A stretch of DNA of 64,000 nt from Bog-473 sp963817735 (GTDB taxonomy: Bacteria > Actinomycetota > Acidimicrobiia > Acidimicrobiales > RAAP-2): positions 124,001 through 188,000 of the forward strand of contig CAWFPP010000003.1 in NCBI GenBank assembly GCA_963817735.1, written 5' to 3'. The position numbers were made by a program, and so were the translations under genes. Position 1 is the first letter of the stretch. Each line of letters begins with the position of its first letter. The notes under the pieces were generated by a model, which worked only from the letters and a program-made list of their open reading frames with translations, searched no databases and had not been told where the DNA came from. Below are positions 42,913 through 52,610 of the stretch, in pieces.

Positions 42913-44742
42913 GTGTCGGACACCGAGCAGATCGATCTCGTGACAGCGGAGGTCATCAGGTCGGCCATGGAGACCGTCTGCTTCGAGATGGCCACCTACG
43001 TCTCCCGAACGGCGACCACGCCGATCCTCAACCAGTCCAACGAACGCAACGCCACGATCCTCGACGGCGAGGGCCGCCTGGCCGCGCTGTCGGTCGGCAT
43101 CCCCCAATTCATGCTGTCGAGCACCCTCCCGGTCCGCTTCGCCATCGACTTCTTCGGCGACGAGCTGAAGCCTGGCGACGTCATCGTCGCCAACGACCCG
43201 TATCACGGCGGCGGCCATCTGCCGGACTTCAACGTCTTCTCACCCGTGTTCGACGACGACGGGAAGCTGCTCCTCGTGGCATCGATCCAGTGTCATCACG
43301 GCGATACGGGCGGTGCGGTCCCGGGTGGCTACAACACCATGGCCAAGGACGTGTACAGCGAGGGCACGCGCTACCCGCTGCTCAAGATCATCGACGGCGG
43401 GCACGAGCGCCGGGACGTCATCCTGACCATGCGGGCCAACAACCGGCTGGCGGGCTTCATCGGTGACCTGCGCTCCCAGGTCGGCGCGGCCCAGCTGGGC
43501 GCGGCGCGCCTGCAGGAGCTGGCCGCCCACTGGGGAGCCGACACCGTGCGCGCCGCGGTCACGCACACCATCGAGGACGCCAAGAGGCGGTTCTCCGAGG
43601 AGATCAGCGGCTGGCCGGACGGGACGTACGAGGCCGACATCTACGTGGACAGCGATCCGCAGGGCAACGAGGACCTCCACGTCCACGTCGCGGTGTCCGT
43701 CGAGGGCGACAAGCTCATCCTCGACTTCGAGGGTTCCGACACCCGCCCCGACATCTCGGGCTGGTCCACGTTCGGCAACACCCGCGGCAACGCCATCGCC
43801 CAGTTGGCCAGCCTGGTGGACCCGTCCATCCCAAAGAACGAAGGCTTCTTCGACTGCGTCGAGCTCCGCGTGCCGGTGGGCTGCTGCCTCAACCCGGTGG
43901 AGCCGAAGCCGGTGAGCTCGGGCACGCACCACCCCGGCGTCGAGGTCGGTGACGCCATCGCCGTCGCCATGGCCGCCATCATCCCGGAGCGCTGCGCGCC
44001 CCAGACGTACAAGTTCGGCAGCCCGCGGCAGATGTGGGGGGACCTCGACCCGCGCACGGGACTGGCGTTCTTCGACCACGGCGGCGAGGTCAGCGCGGGG
44101 TGGGTCAACGGGGTGGACGGCGTCGACGGCTGGGGGGCCCTCGCTCCCGCCATGGGCAACCTGATAAAGGCGTCGGCCGAGCTCAACGAGCGGCTCTTCC
44201 CGCACATTCTGCGGGGACGCAACTACCTCACGGATTCCGGGGGCCCCGGCAAATTCCGGGGTGGCTGTGGCAGCCATTTCGTCAAGGAGGCCCGCACACC
44301 CACCTGGGTGAGCCAGTACTGCGTCAACCAGCGCCACCTCCACCCGGGCATCGCCGGTGGCCGGCCGGGGAGCCCCGACATCTGCTTCGTCAGCAAGGGG
44401 ACCGAGCGCGAGGTCAGGGTCTCCCCCGTCGTCACCGCGCATCTGCTCGAGACGGGCGACCAGCTGGTCTACGACTTCGGCGGGGGCGGCGGCTGGGGTG
44501 ACCCCCTCGAGCGGGACGTCGAAGCGGTGCTCGACGACGTCTGGGACGAGTACGTCTCGGTGGAGGGGGCGCGGCGCGACTACGGGGTCGTCATCACCGG
44601 CACGCTCGAGGCCATGGACCTGGCCATCGACTACGAAGCAACGAAGGCGCTCCGATCCGAGCGGTCCGAGCGGTCCGAACGGTTCGAGCGGTCCGAGCAG
44701 TCCGAGCGGTCCGAGCGGTCCGGCGACGAGGCGGGGGCATGA
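42913..44742 (+). CDS. hyuB: Hydantoinase B / oxoprolinase-family subunit
   Basis: A 609-residue HyuB-type subunit. IDLVTAEVIRSAMETVCFEM, GDVIVANDPYHGGGHLPDFN and HHGDTGGAVPGGYNTMAKD are diagnostic. The complex with HyuA would open hydantoin, oxoproline or related rings in an ATP-dependent way; acetone/acetophenone carboxylases share this architecture. GTG 42913 follows AAGGGGAG. The C-terminal tail is an unusual Arg-Ser-Glu repeat (from the 9-bp repeat at 44653-44724), and the ATGA overlap at 44739 couples it to hyuA. Confidence 0.9.
   Translation: MSDTEQIDLVTAEVIRSAMETVCFEMATYVSRTATTPILNQSNERNATILDGEGRLAALSVGIPQFMLSSTLPVRFAIDFFGDELKPGDVIVANDPYHGGGHLPDFNVFSPVFDDDGKLLLVASIQCHHGDTGGAVPGGYNTMAKDVYSEGTRYPLLKIIDGGHERRDVILTMRANNRLAGFIGDLRSQVGAAQLGAARLQELAAHWGADTVRAAVTHTIEDAKRRFSEEISGWPDGTYEADIYVDSDPQGNEDLHVHVAVSVEGDKLILDFEGSDTRPDISGWSTFGNTRGNAIAQLASLVDPSIPKNEGFFDCVELRVPVGCCLNPVEPKPVSSGTHHPGVEVGDAIAVAMAAIIPERCAPQTYKFGSPRQMWGDLDPRTGLAFFDHGGEVSAGWVNGVDGVDGWGALAPAMGNLIKASAELNERLFPHILRGRNYLTDSGGPGKFRGGCGSHFVKEARTPTWVSQYCVNQRHLHPGIAGGRPGSPDICFVSKGTEREVRVSPVVTAHLLETGDQLVYDFGGGGGWGDPLERDVEAVLDDVWDEYVSVEGARRDYGVVITGTLEAMDLAIDYEATKALRSERSERSERFERSEQSERSERSGDEAGA
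44653..44724 (+). repeat. Eight tandem 9-bp units in the 3' end of hyuB
   Basis: Units of the form CGGTCCGAG repeat eight times, with single-base variants in the first, third, fourth, sixth and last copies. They encode RSE RSE RSE RFE RSE QSE RSE RSG. The repeat stays in frame and ends 15 bp before the hyuA start, so copy number could vary without breaking either gene. Confidence 0.92.
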
Positions 44743-46829
44743 GCGGCGCGGGCGACCGCGAGCGCTACCGCATCGGCGTCGACGTCGGCGGCACCTTCAC
44801 CGACTGCGTGCTGCTCCGCCCCGATGGCTCCATCCTCCTGGAGAAGACACCGACGACCCCCGAGGATCAGTCCGACGGTGTGCTGGTCGGCATCGCCCGG
44901 CTGGCCGAGGCGGAGAACCTGACCGACGCCGGCACACTGCTGGACCGGTGCGCATCGATCGTGCACGGCACCACGGCGGCCGACAACACCATGATTCAGA
45001 TGTCGGGCGCGCCGACCGGCCTGCTGGTGACCGAAGGCTTCCGCGACGAAATAGAGATGCGCCGCTGCTACAAGGAGGACATCTGGGACCCCAGCTACCC
45101 GGCCCCGGAGCCGATCGCCCGCCGGCGCGTGCGTCTCGAGATCGCCGAGCGCGTCACGAGCGAGGGGACGGTCGACCGCGCGTTGGACGACGAGGCCGTG
45201 CGCAAAGCGACGGCGCGACTGCGTGCCTTCGGCGTCACGTCGATCGCCGTGTGCTTCCTGCACAGCTACCTGAACCCGAGTCACGAGCTGAGGGCACGCG
45301 AGATCATTCTGGACGAATATCCCGAGGTCGAGCTCGTCTCGCTGTCCCACGAGGTGTGGCCGAAGCCGCCAGAGTTCGAGCGCACCTCGACCACGCTCGT
45401 CAACGCTTTCGTGGGGCCGCCGATCGTGCGGTACCTGCATCGACTCGAGTCACGCCTGCGGGACGCGGGCTTCGACGAGGAGCTGCTGCTCGCCACCAGC
45501 TCCGGCGGGGTGGCCACGCCGCGGGCGACCAGGACACGGCCCCTCGCCACCATCAGCTCGGGCCCGACCGGCGGCACGGTGGCGGCCGCCCGCGCTGCCG
45601 CGGAAGCGGGGCTCGGCGACGTCGTCAGCGTGGACATGGGGGGCACCAGCTACGACGTCTGCCTGATCCGCGACGGCCGGCCCGAGGTGAAGACGGACTG
45701 GAACTGGCGCCACCGCTACTGCATCGCCCTCCCCATGGTCGACGTGCATTCCATCGGCGCCGGCGGTGGGTCCCTCAGCCGCAACCGCAGCGGCACGCTC
45801 ACCGTGGGGCCCGAGTCGGCCGGCAGCATCCCCGGCCCCGTCTGCTACCGCCGCGGTGGCACCGAACCCACGGTCACCGACGCCGACCTGGTGCTGGGCC
45901 GTCTGGACCCGCACGCGTTCTGGAGCGGACGGCTCGATCTCGACCTCGACGGGGCGCGCCAGGCCCTGGCCACCGTGGGCAAGCCGCTTCGGCTCGACGC
46001 CGAGGAGACGGCCGTGGCCACGACGGCGATCATCGATGCGCACATGTGCGACGCCGTGCGGCGGATCCTCTCCCTGGCGGGTGCCGACCCGCGCCAGCTC
46101 GACCTCGTCGCCTTCGGCGGCATGGGCGCGGTCCACGCCGCGCGCCAGGCCACGCTGCTGGGCATGCGCCGCGTGCTCATCCCCCGGGCCGCGCCGGCCT
46201 TCTCCGCGCTCGGGCTGCTCATCGCCAACCACGTGATCGACGAGGCACGCACGCTGCAGGGCGACTGGCGACAGATCGACCTGGGCCTTCTCAGCGAGCT
46301 GGCGGAGGAACTCCTCGCCTCCGCCGACGGTGCGCTGGACGTGGCGGGCATCCCCGCCGAGCGCCGGGTCTTCGAATGGCGGATCAACATGGTCTACCCG
46401 GGCCAGACCTTCGACGTCGCCATCCCGATCGACAAGGCCGTGGGCAGCCCCATCGGCCAGGACGCGCTCGAGGCCGCGGTCAGCGAATTCCATCGCCGCA
46501 ACGAGGAGGCCCGCCTCATTGAGGCCCGCTCGCAGGAGCCGGTCGTCCGCGGCATCAGGTTGCTGGCCACCGGCCTGGTCGACCAACCCGCGGCGCTGGT
46601 GCTCGACGAGTCTGCGGTTCTGGAGCCGATTGCCCACCGCCGCGTCTTCGCCGGTGACGCGTGGCACGACGACGTCCCGGTCTACGACGGTGACGCGCTC
46701 CGACCTGGTGCCCCCGTGGCCGGTCCGGCCCTCGTGCAGAGCCGGTTCACCACCATTGTGCTGGCCCCCGACGACGCGGCCAGGATGCTGCCCAACGGTG
46801 ACGTGCTCGTCGAGGTCGCCCCGGCCTGA
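44739..46829 (+). CDS. hyuA: Hydantoinase A / oxoprolinase-family subunit
   Basis: A 696-residue HyuA-type subunit with an actin-like ATPase fold. IGVDVGGTFTDCVLLRPDGS opens the N-terminal domain, VHGTTAADNTMIQ follows, and SVDMGGTSYDVCLIRDG plus FGGMGAVHAARQA mark the core. It works with HyuB on hydantoin-, oxoproline- or ketone-like substrates. ATG 44739 overlaps the hyuB stop. A dimethylformamidase-like gene converges on it, which may point to degradation of amides and cyclic imides. Confidence 0.92.
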   Translation: MSGAGDRERYRIGVDVGGTFTDCVLLRPDGSILLEKTPTTPEDQSDGVLVGIARLAEAENLTDAGTLLDRCASIVHGTTAADNTMIQMSGAPTGLLVTEGFRDEIEMRRCYKEDIWDPSYPAPEPIARRRVRLEIAERVTSEGTVDRALDDEAVRKATARLRAFGVTSIAVCFLHSYLNPSHELRAREIILDEYPEVELVSLSHEVWPKPPEFERTSTTLVNAFVGPPIVRYLHRLESRLRDAGFDEELLLATSSGGVATPRATRTRPLATISSGPTGGTVAAARAAAEAGLGDVVSVDMGGTSYDVCLIRDGRPEVKTDWNWRHRYCIALPMVDVHSIGAGGGSLSRNRSGTLTVGPESAGSIPGPVCYRRGGTEPTVTDADLVLGRLDPHAFWSGRLDLDLDGARQALATVGKPLRLDAEETAVATTAIIDAHMCDAVRRILSLAGADPRQLDLVAFGGMGAVHAARQATLLGMRRVLIPRAAPAFSALGLLIANHVIDEARTLQGDWRQIDLGLLSELAEELLASADGALDVAGIPAERRVFEWRINMVYPGQTFDVAIPIDKAVGSPIGQDALEAAVSEFHRRNEEARLIEARSQEPVVRGIRLLATGLVDQPAALVLDESAVLEPIAHRRVFAGDAWHDDVPVYDGDALRPGAPVAGPALVQSRFTTIVLAPDDAARMLPNGDVLVEVAPA

Positions 46830-46857
46830 TCGCCCAGCGGCTGCGTCCCGGGCGCTG

Positions 46858-48351
46858 CTAGCCCAAGCGCGTCAACACGTTGCGGGTGATCTGCTCGATC
46901 TGGGCGTCCCGCCCCGCCAGCCCGTGGGCCCAGTCGGTCGATCCCGAGGTGATCACGGTGGCGCCCGCCTCGTTGGTGTAGGCGCCCAACACGGCGTGGC
47001 CGTGCCGGATGCGCTCCACCGCCTCGGGCTCACGCGTGCCGAAGAGGCGCGCGGCGATGTACTCCAACTCGCTCGGCTCGCCCGGCCGGGGTGGGCGGGG
47101 TGCCGTCTCCCGGGTGAAGTGCTGGGTCGGGCACGTGCCGAGGATCTCGAAGGTCGACGGCGTGCCGTCCTCGCCGGTCGGGTAGGGCAGCCCGTCACGT
47201 GTGGTGAACACGCAGCCGTCGCACTCGTAGCCCACGACCGTCGCCGCGGCGCCGAGCACGTCCCCATACCCCAGGCCGGTCCCGTCGAAGATCCAGTGGC
47301 CGGCGCGGTGCACGGTGTACCCCCCGAGGCCCGCGGTGACGTTGCGGCCGATGCGGTGGTAGCCGCCGCGGGTGAACGAGACGCCCGTCATGGCGTTCTC
47401 GGGACGGGCGACGACCACATCGGACCAGAACGTCGTCACCTCCGCCTCACGCTCCGTCCCCAGGAGGGGGTCGTCCTTGAAGAAGGCCTTGTACCCGACC
47501 ATCACGTCCTGCTCGTCCCCCTCGATGCGGACCTGCCACAGTGACGTGTTCCCCGAGAAGAACGCCGCATTGCCGCCGGCGGCGATGAACGCCTCGACCG
47601 TGTCCCGCATGCCCTTGGACCAGTACTCGTCGTGCCCGACGGAGAGATACAGGCTGGCGCCGTCCAGCACCTCGGGGTGTTCCTGGAGGTCGGCGTTGGT
47701 GCAGACGGCGATATCGAATCCTTCGCGCTCGGCCCATTCGATGAACGGCAGCTCCCAGTCCGGCCACCCCGCCGACCCCGCGTAGCCCGACAGATGGTTG
47801 ATCTGGATGTACCCGACGTGCGCCGCGTTCTGCGGATCGGGCGCACCGGTGCCGGTCACGCGCCGGCCCTTGCCGGGCGGCTTGTACAGGTAGCCCGCCG
47901 CCATCGGACGCTGCATGGCGACGTGGGTACCGCCCGTGTACAGGTTCGATCCGCCGAAGTCGTTGTAGGCGTGCCACGTGTTGGTGGACAGGGCCAGGAC
48001 GATGCGCGCCCCGGGGGACGGCCGGACGACGAAGAACGCGAAGTCGCGACGGATCTTGTCGCCCACCTCGATCTCCAAGACAACCTCGTAGTAGCCCGAC
48101 CGCCATGCCGGATCGACCTGCAACGACAGCGCCTCCGGCCAATCACACCCCCGGGACGCCGCGTCCTGCGGTGTGTCGTGTTCGCCGGTGGCCACCGCGT
48201 CAGCGCGGAAGACAACTTCGCGCGGCGTCCCGACCCGAGCCACCTCGACCCGCACCGGCCGGCCCTCCGACGAGGACATGTGCAGGCCGACCCGGCCGCC
48301 CAGCGGGACGGACTGCGGCCAGCAGTACCCGGTCACCACCTCGCGTGCCAT
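46858..48351 (-). CDS. N,N-dimethylformamidase large-subunit-like protein
   Basis: A 497-residue protein resembling the C-terminal domain of the N,N-dimethylformamidase beta subunit. LALSTNTWHAYNDFGGSNLY, NAAHVGYIQINHLSGY, YLSVGHDEYWSKGMRDTVEA and GGNAAFFSGNTSLWQVR are recognisable. The real enzyme uses a mononuclear iron site with Tyr, Tyr and Glu; candidate Tyr and Glu residues are present, but I cannot assign them safely. No small subunit is adjacent, so activity on formamides is unproven. ATG 48351 is preceded by a G-rich site. Confidence 0.78.
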   Translation of the reverse strand: MAREVVTGYCWPQSVPLGGRVGLHMSSSEGRPVRVEVARVGTPREVVFRADAVATGEHDTPQDAASRGCDWPEALSLQVDPAWRSGYYEVVLEIEVGDKIRRDFAFFVVRPSPGARIVLALSTNTWHAYNDFGGSNLYTGGTHVAMQRPMAAGYLYKPPGKGRRVTGTGAPDPQNAAHVGYIQINHLSGYAGSAGWPDWELPFIEWAEREGFDIAVCTNADLQEHPEVLDGASLYLSVGHDEYWSKGMRDTVEAFIAAGGNAAFFSGNTSLWQVRIEGDEQDVMVGYKAFFKDDPLLGTEREAEVTTFWSDVVVARPENAMTGVSFTRGGYHRIGRNVTAGLGGYTVHRAGHWIFDGTGLGYGDVLGAAATVVGYECDGCVFTTRDGLPYPTGEDGTPSTFEILGTCPTQHFTRETAPRPPRPGEPSELEYIAARLFGTREPEAVERIRHGHAVLGAYTNEAGATVITSGSTDWAHGLAGRDAQIEQITRNVLTRLG

Positions 48352-48452
48352 GCCCCCGACCCTAACGACGCCACACCGCACCGCACCAGCGTGGCGCCAC
48401 CCGCCAGGTCACCCCCTGGAGCACCCAGCCGATCGGCGTTACGGTCGCACCC

Positions 48453-48941
48453 ATGCCCGACGATCACGACCTGGGACTCCTGATGGATCGACGGGAGATC
48501 GACGACCTTCTCGTTCGGTACGCGACCGTCATCGATTCCCGCCGCTGGGACGAACTCGACACCGTCTTCGTCCCCGATGCCGTCCTCGACTACCGCTCCG
48601 CCGGCGGTATCCGGGGATCGTTGGCGGAGGTCGGCGACTGGCTGGCCTCCGTTCTCCCCTTCTTCACCTGGACGCAGCACCTCGTCCTGAACCGGGCGGT
48701 CAACCTCACGGCGGGAGCGGACGACGCGACCTCACGCGCCGCCTTCCACAACCCCAACGGAGCGGTGGTGGACGGCGAGCCGTGGCTCTTCGTCGTCGGT
48801 GGCGCCTACCACGATCGGCTGCTGCGGACCCCGGAGGGGTGGCGGATCTCCCACCGGGTCGAGGAGACACTGTGGTGGGACAACCCGATGCCGGGGCTCC
48901 CCGCATCGCCCTATCCGGTCCCGGACGACGCCTTTCCTTGA
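48453..48941 (+). CDS. SnoaL/NTF2-like protein
   Basis: A 162-residue cone-fold protein of the SnoaL-like/nuclear-transport-factor-2 group. MDRREIDDLLVRYATVIDSR followed by WDELDTVFVPDAVLDYRSAG is the hallmark, and GWRISHRVEETLWWD closes the sheet. Such proteins are cyclases, isomerases or dehydratases of polyketides, steroids or aromatics, or simple binders. No Shine-Dalgarno precedes ATG 48453, so leaderless translation is possible. Confidence 0.82.
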   Translation: MPDDHDLGLLMDRREIDDLLVRYATVIDSRRWDELDTVFVPDAVLDYRSAGGIRGSLAEVGDWLASVLPFFTWTQHLVLNRAVNLTAGADDATSRAAFHNPNGAVVDGEPWLFVVGGAYHDRLLRTPEGWRISHRVEETLWWDNPMPGLPASPYPVPDDAFP

Positions 48942-49200
48942 CTCGCCGGCACCATCCACCAGTCGCGGGCGACCCGGGTCGCCAGGCTGCACCGGTTCAC
49001 AGCGCCCCACGACGGTGCGACCCGTGGACCCGTGGTCTCCCGGCGCTCGAGCCTGGCCATGGAGCGAACGACGCTCGTCGATGCCCTGACCCTGCTTTTC
49101 ATCCGCATCGACGGCGTTCGTTCGGGCGCCGCCTGACGCAGCTGCGCTCCTGACCGCTTCGTCGCAGCGCACCACGGGTTCCTCCTGCCTGTGCAACCAG

Positions 49201-51822
49201 ATGGCAACCAACTGCGAGACTGCAGTTTCCGACAATAGGGATGTGGCTTGGCGAGAGAACAGGCGACGACGCGGACGCGTAGAAGGCATGGACGGCGTCG
49301 AAGGACCGGCACCCGAATCCGTTGGCAACGAACCTGGCGCCGACGCCTCGCCTTCGATGGAGGACGTGGCGTCACTTGCCGGCGCCATGTTGAAGCTGCC
49401 CGATAGCGTCGTGATCGTCGATGAGGACGGCAACATCGCCTGGGGCAACTCGTCGGCGCAGCGCCTTTTCGGGCGGTCACTGAGCGACTCAATCGGGATC
49501 TCGGGCCTGGACCTCGTGCACCCGGACGACCAGGAGCTGGTGCTCCGCTCCCTCACCACCATTCAGGACAAAGAGGTGGGCGATCCCATTGAGATCCGCG
49601 TCGAGTCCGTCACAGGCTGGCGCCTGGTCGAGATCGTGGGCACCCCGCTGCGCCTCTCTGGGAAACGACTGGTGCTTCTCTGTCTGCGCGACCTCACCAA
49701 GCGCCGGCGCTTCGAGCTGGCCAGCGGCCGCGAGGCGCGTTTTCGGTCCCTGGTGCACAATGTCGGCTCCATCATCATGCTCGTGTCCGCCACCGGGCTC
49801 CTCGAATCCGCCTCGGGCGCGATCACCCGGGTGCTCGGCCACGATCCCGAGCTCATCGAGATGCGTCCGTTCACCGACATCGTGTCCGAGCCCGACCGCC
49901 GGCAGGTCGTGAACGCCCTGACCCAGGCAGCGCGCGGTGCGACGGCAGCCCATCCGGTGACGATCAGAGTCGAGCTCCTCCGCCACGACGGGAAGTCGAC
50001 CGTGCCGTTCGAGTTGAGCATCATCGACCTCATTGAGGACCCCACCGTGGAGGGCTTCGTGATCTCCGCGCACGACGCGACGGCACAGGTCGCCGCCGAG
50101 CACCAGCTGAGCACCACCCTTTCGCTCCTCACCGCCACGCTCGACTCGACGGCAGACGGGATCCTCGTCCTTGACAACGACGGCACCATCAGCGGGTTCA
50201 ACCGGCGCTTCTCGGAGATATGGCGCATCGGCACCAACGTCGTGGCGGTCGGTGACGACTCCTCCAAGCTCTCGTTCGTCCTCGACCAGCTGCTCAACCC
50301 CCTGTCCTTCCTGGCCCGGCGCAGGGAGCTCGCTCTGAAGCCGGAGAACGAGAGCTTCGACACCCTCGAGTTCAAAGACGGGCGGGCGATCGAGCTGACA
50401 TCCAGACCTCAGACGGTGGACGGCATGATCGTCGGACGGGTCTGGAGCTTCCGCGACGTCACCGATCGCATCCGCCTGGAGGACGAGCTCGAGTACCGGG
50501 CCTTCCACGACTCCCTGACCGGGCTGGCCAACAAGGCATTGTTCCAGGACCGGCTCGAGCACGCCCTTGCTCGAATCGACCAGACCGGCTCGCATCTCGC
50601 CGTGTTGTTCATCGACCTCGACGACTTCAAGACGGTCAACGACAGCCTGGGCCACGGGGAGGGCGACCAACTGCTCAAGCGGGTGGCGACGGACCTCGCC
50701 GACTGCCTCCGGCCTCTCGATACCGCGGCGCGTCTCGGTGGGGACGAGTTCGCCATCCTGATAGAGGACGTGGGGTCCCGCGAGGACATCACGCACTTGG
50801 CCCGCCGGATCCTCGAATCGCTCCGCTTGCCCGTCCCGCACGGGACCCGTTCCCCCGCCGCGGCGGGCAGCATCGGTATCGCGTTCGGCGAGCCGGGCAT
50901 CACCAGCGAACAGCTGCTGCGCAACGCCGACATCGCGATGTACCAGGCGAAGGAGAGCGGGAAGGACCGCTTCGAGGTCTACCGGGAGGAGATGCACGTC
51001 GCCGTCCTGGCGCGCATCAAGCAGGAGCGGGAACTACGCGCCGCGGTCCACGACAGCGACCTCCGGACGCACTATCAGCCGATCTACGACCTGGCCACGC
51101 GGCGCATCATCGGCTTCGAGGCACTGGTGCGCTGGGCCCACCCGGTCGGCGGGCTGGTCGACCCGCGGCTGTTCGTGCCGCTGGCGGAGGAGCTCGGACT
51201 CATCGGCGAGATCGACTCGTTCGTCCTCCGTTCGGCGTGCATGCAGGCACGAGACTGGCAGGAGCAGGATCTGTGGCACCCGGGGCTGGTGATGAGCGTC
51301 AACCTGTCTCCGGGTCAGCTCATCGATCCGGACCTGGCCCAGAGGATCACCGCGCAGGTCGAGGGGTGCCGGTTCGACCCGGGATCACTGATCCTCGAGA
51401 TCACCGAGAGCGCCATGCTGTCGGACAACGAGACCACCGTCCGGAACCTGGCCCAGCTGCGATCCGTCGGCGTGCGCATCGCGCTCGACGACTTCGGGAC
51501 AGGCTACTCCTCGCTGTCCCACCTCGACCGCCTGCAGGTCGACATCGTCAAGATCGACAAGTCGTTCGTGCAGACACTGGGGTCCGGCGACGACTCGCGT
51601 AGCCTGGCCGCCGCCATGGTGCAGCTGGCCCACACGCTCGGCTACGAGACAATCGGCGAAGGCGTGGAGAACCCGGTCCAAGAGGACGGGCTGCGTGCCG
51701 TGGGCTGCCGGTTCGCGCAGGGCTACCACCTCGGTCGACCCTTGAACATCGAGTGCACCGATCTCCTCCTCCGGTCCGAAGGCACGGTCGACCCTGTCGC
51801 CGGGACCGTCCTCTTGGACTGA
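49201..51822 (+). CDS. PAS-GGDEF-EAL c-di-GMP turnover protein
   Basis: An 873-residue signalling protein without membrane segments. Three PAS-like modules span ~55-420. The diguanylate cyclase domain has an intact RLGGDEFAIL (~residue 512) and an RPLD I-site exactly five residues before it. The phosphodiesterase domain keeps FEALVRW, SVNLSP, EITESAM, DDFGTGYSSL, VKIDKSF and GEGVEN, so both activities look competent. Met-30 at 49288 is an alternative start, as residues 1-29 look unlike protein and 49201 lacks a ribosome site. PAS ligands probably set which activity dominates. Confidence 0.92.
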   Translation: MATNCETAVSDNRDVAWRENRRRRGRVEGMDGVEGPAPESVGNEPGADASPSMEDVASLAGAMLKLPDSVVIVDEDGNIAWGNSSAQRLFGRSLSDSIGISGLDLVHPDDQELVLRSLTTIQDKEVGDPIEIRVESVTGWRLVEIVGTPLRLSGKRLVLLCLRDLTKRRRFELASGREARFRSLVHNVGSIIMLVSATGLLESASGAITRVLGHDPELIEMRPFTDIVSEPDRRQVVNALTQAARGATAAHPVTIRVELLRHDGKSTVPFELSIIDLIEDPTVEGFVISAHDATAQVAAEHQLSTTLSLLTATLDSTADGILVLDNDGTISGFNRRFSEIWRIGTNVVAVGDDSSKLSFVLDQLLNPLSFLARRRELALKPENESFDTLEFKDGRAIELTSRPQTVDGMIVGRVWSFRDVTDRIRLEDELEYRAFHDSLTGLANKALFQDRLEHALARIDQTGSHLAVLFIDLDDFKTVNDSLGHGEGDQLLKRVATDLADCLRPLDTAARLGGDEFAILIEDVGSREDITHLARRILESLRLPVPHGTRSPAAAGSIGIAFGEPGITSEQLLRNADIAMYQAKESGKDRFEVYREEMHVAVLARIKQERELRAAVHDSDLRTHYQPIYDLATRRIIGFEALVRWAHPVGGLVDPRLFVPLAEELGLIGEIDSFVLRSACMQARDWQEQDLWHPGLVMSVNLSPGQLIDPDLAQRITAQVEGCRFDPGSLILEITESAMLSDNETTVRNLAQLRSVGVRIALDDFGTGYSSLSHLDRLQVDIVKIDKSFVQTLGSGDDSRSLAAAMVQLAHTLGYETIGEGVENPVQEDGLRAVGCRFAQGYHLGRPLNIECTDLLLRSEGTVDPVAGTVLLD

Positions 51823-51827
51823 ACGAA

Positions 51828-52475
51828 TCAGGCGGGACCGGTCGGGGACGGCGCCGCGGGACCGATCGCTTCTTCGGCCAAGGCCGCCAGCTCAACGAGG
51901 GCAGCGACCACCTCGGCCACCTTCTCGTCCTCCTGCGGGACGAGGTGCTCACCGAAGTCGCCGATGCCACGGAGGCCCGGTGGCAATTCGATCTGGACAC
52001 CGCGTGCCGAGGGCAGATTCACCGGGTTGTCCGGGTGGAATCCGAGGCGTACCCGCTCGTCGGCCAGGTGGTACCCGGCAATGCGGTCGCGGAACACCCG
52101 GCGGGCGGCGTCCAACAGGTCCGCGTTGCGCCCGCCCACGATGATCCCTCTGAGCGGCCCCGCCTGCGCGCCGAGGAGTGCAGGTCCGTAGAGGTCGATC
52201 ATCGGGCCTCGGCCGGGATCGATCCACAGCGAGAACCCGTCGCGGCCGAACCCGTGTACCGAGAGCGCGATCTCGACATGCCCAAGGAACGCCCGCAGCG
52301 GCGCCGAGTCACCGGGGTCGTGCAGCCGGGAGGTGAGATGGACCCGCAAGCCCTCCGGCTGGACGATGGCGTAGTAGGACGATCCCGACAGCTCCGCGGC
52401 CCGGCGCACGAGCTGGTCCGTCCCCCTGTCCTGGGATCCGCCGTGCAGCGCCATGAATCCGACGGCGGAACGCAA
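51828..52475 (-). CDS. Poly-gamma-glutamate hydrolase family protein
   Basis: A 215-residue protein of the PGA-hydrolase/YjqB group. FMALHGGSQDRGTDQLVRRA carries the metal-site HGG..., then SSYYAIVQPEGLRVHLTSRL and a later SVHGFG His motif. Related zinc enzymes cut poly-gamma-glutamate. TTG 52475 is the only standard start, but family-like sequence (DLAELLSLPGVTEECV) continues in frame upstream to ~52535 with no start codon, so the 5' end may be damaged. The Ala/Pro-rich C-terminus is unusual. Confidence 0.77.
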   Translation of the reverse strand: MRSAVGFMALHGGSQDRGTDQLVRRAAELSGSSYYAIVQPEGLRVHLTSRLHDPGDSAPLRAFLGHVEIALSVHGFGRDGFSLWIDPGRGPMIDLYGPALLGAQAGPLRGIIVGGRNADLLDAARRVFRDRIAGYHLADERVRLGFHPDNPVNLPSARGVQIELPPGLRGIGDFGEHLVPQEDEKVAEVVAALVELAALAEEAIGPAAPSPTGPA

Positions 52476-52610
52476 GACGCACTCCTCGGTGACGCCGGGC
52501 AGGCTCAGGAGTTCAGCGAGATCGATCTTGTGAGTCTGCCACCCGACGGAACCCTCGCCACGCGCCGTGGATCCGATACCGCTCCGGGCAGCGCCATTCC
52601 GGATGTCCGA

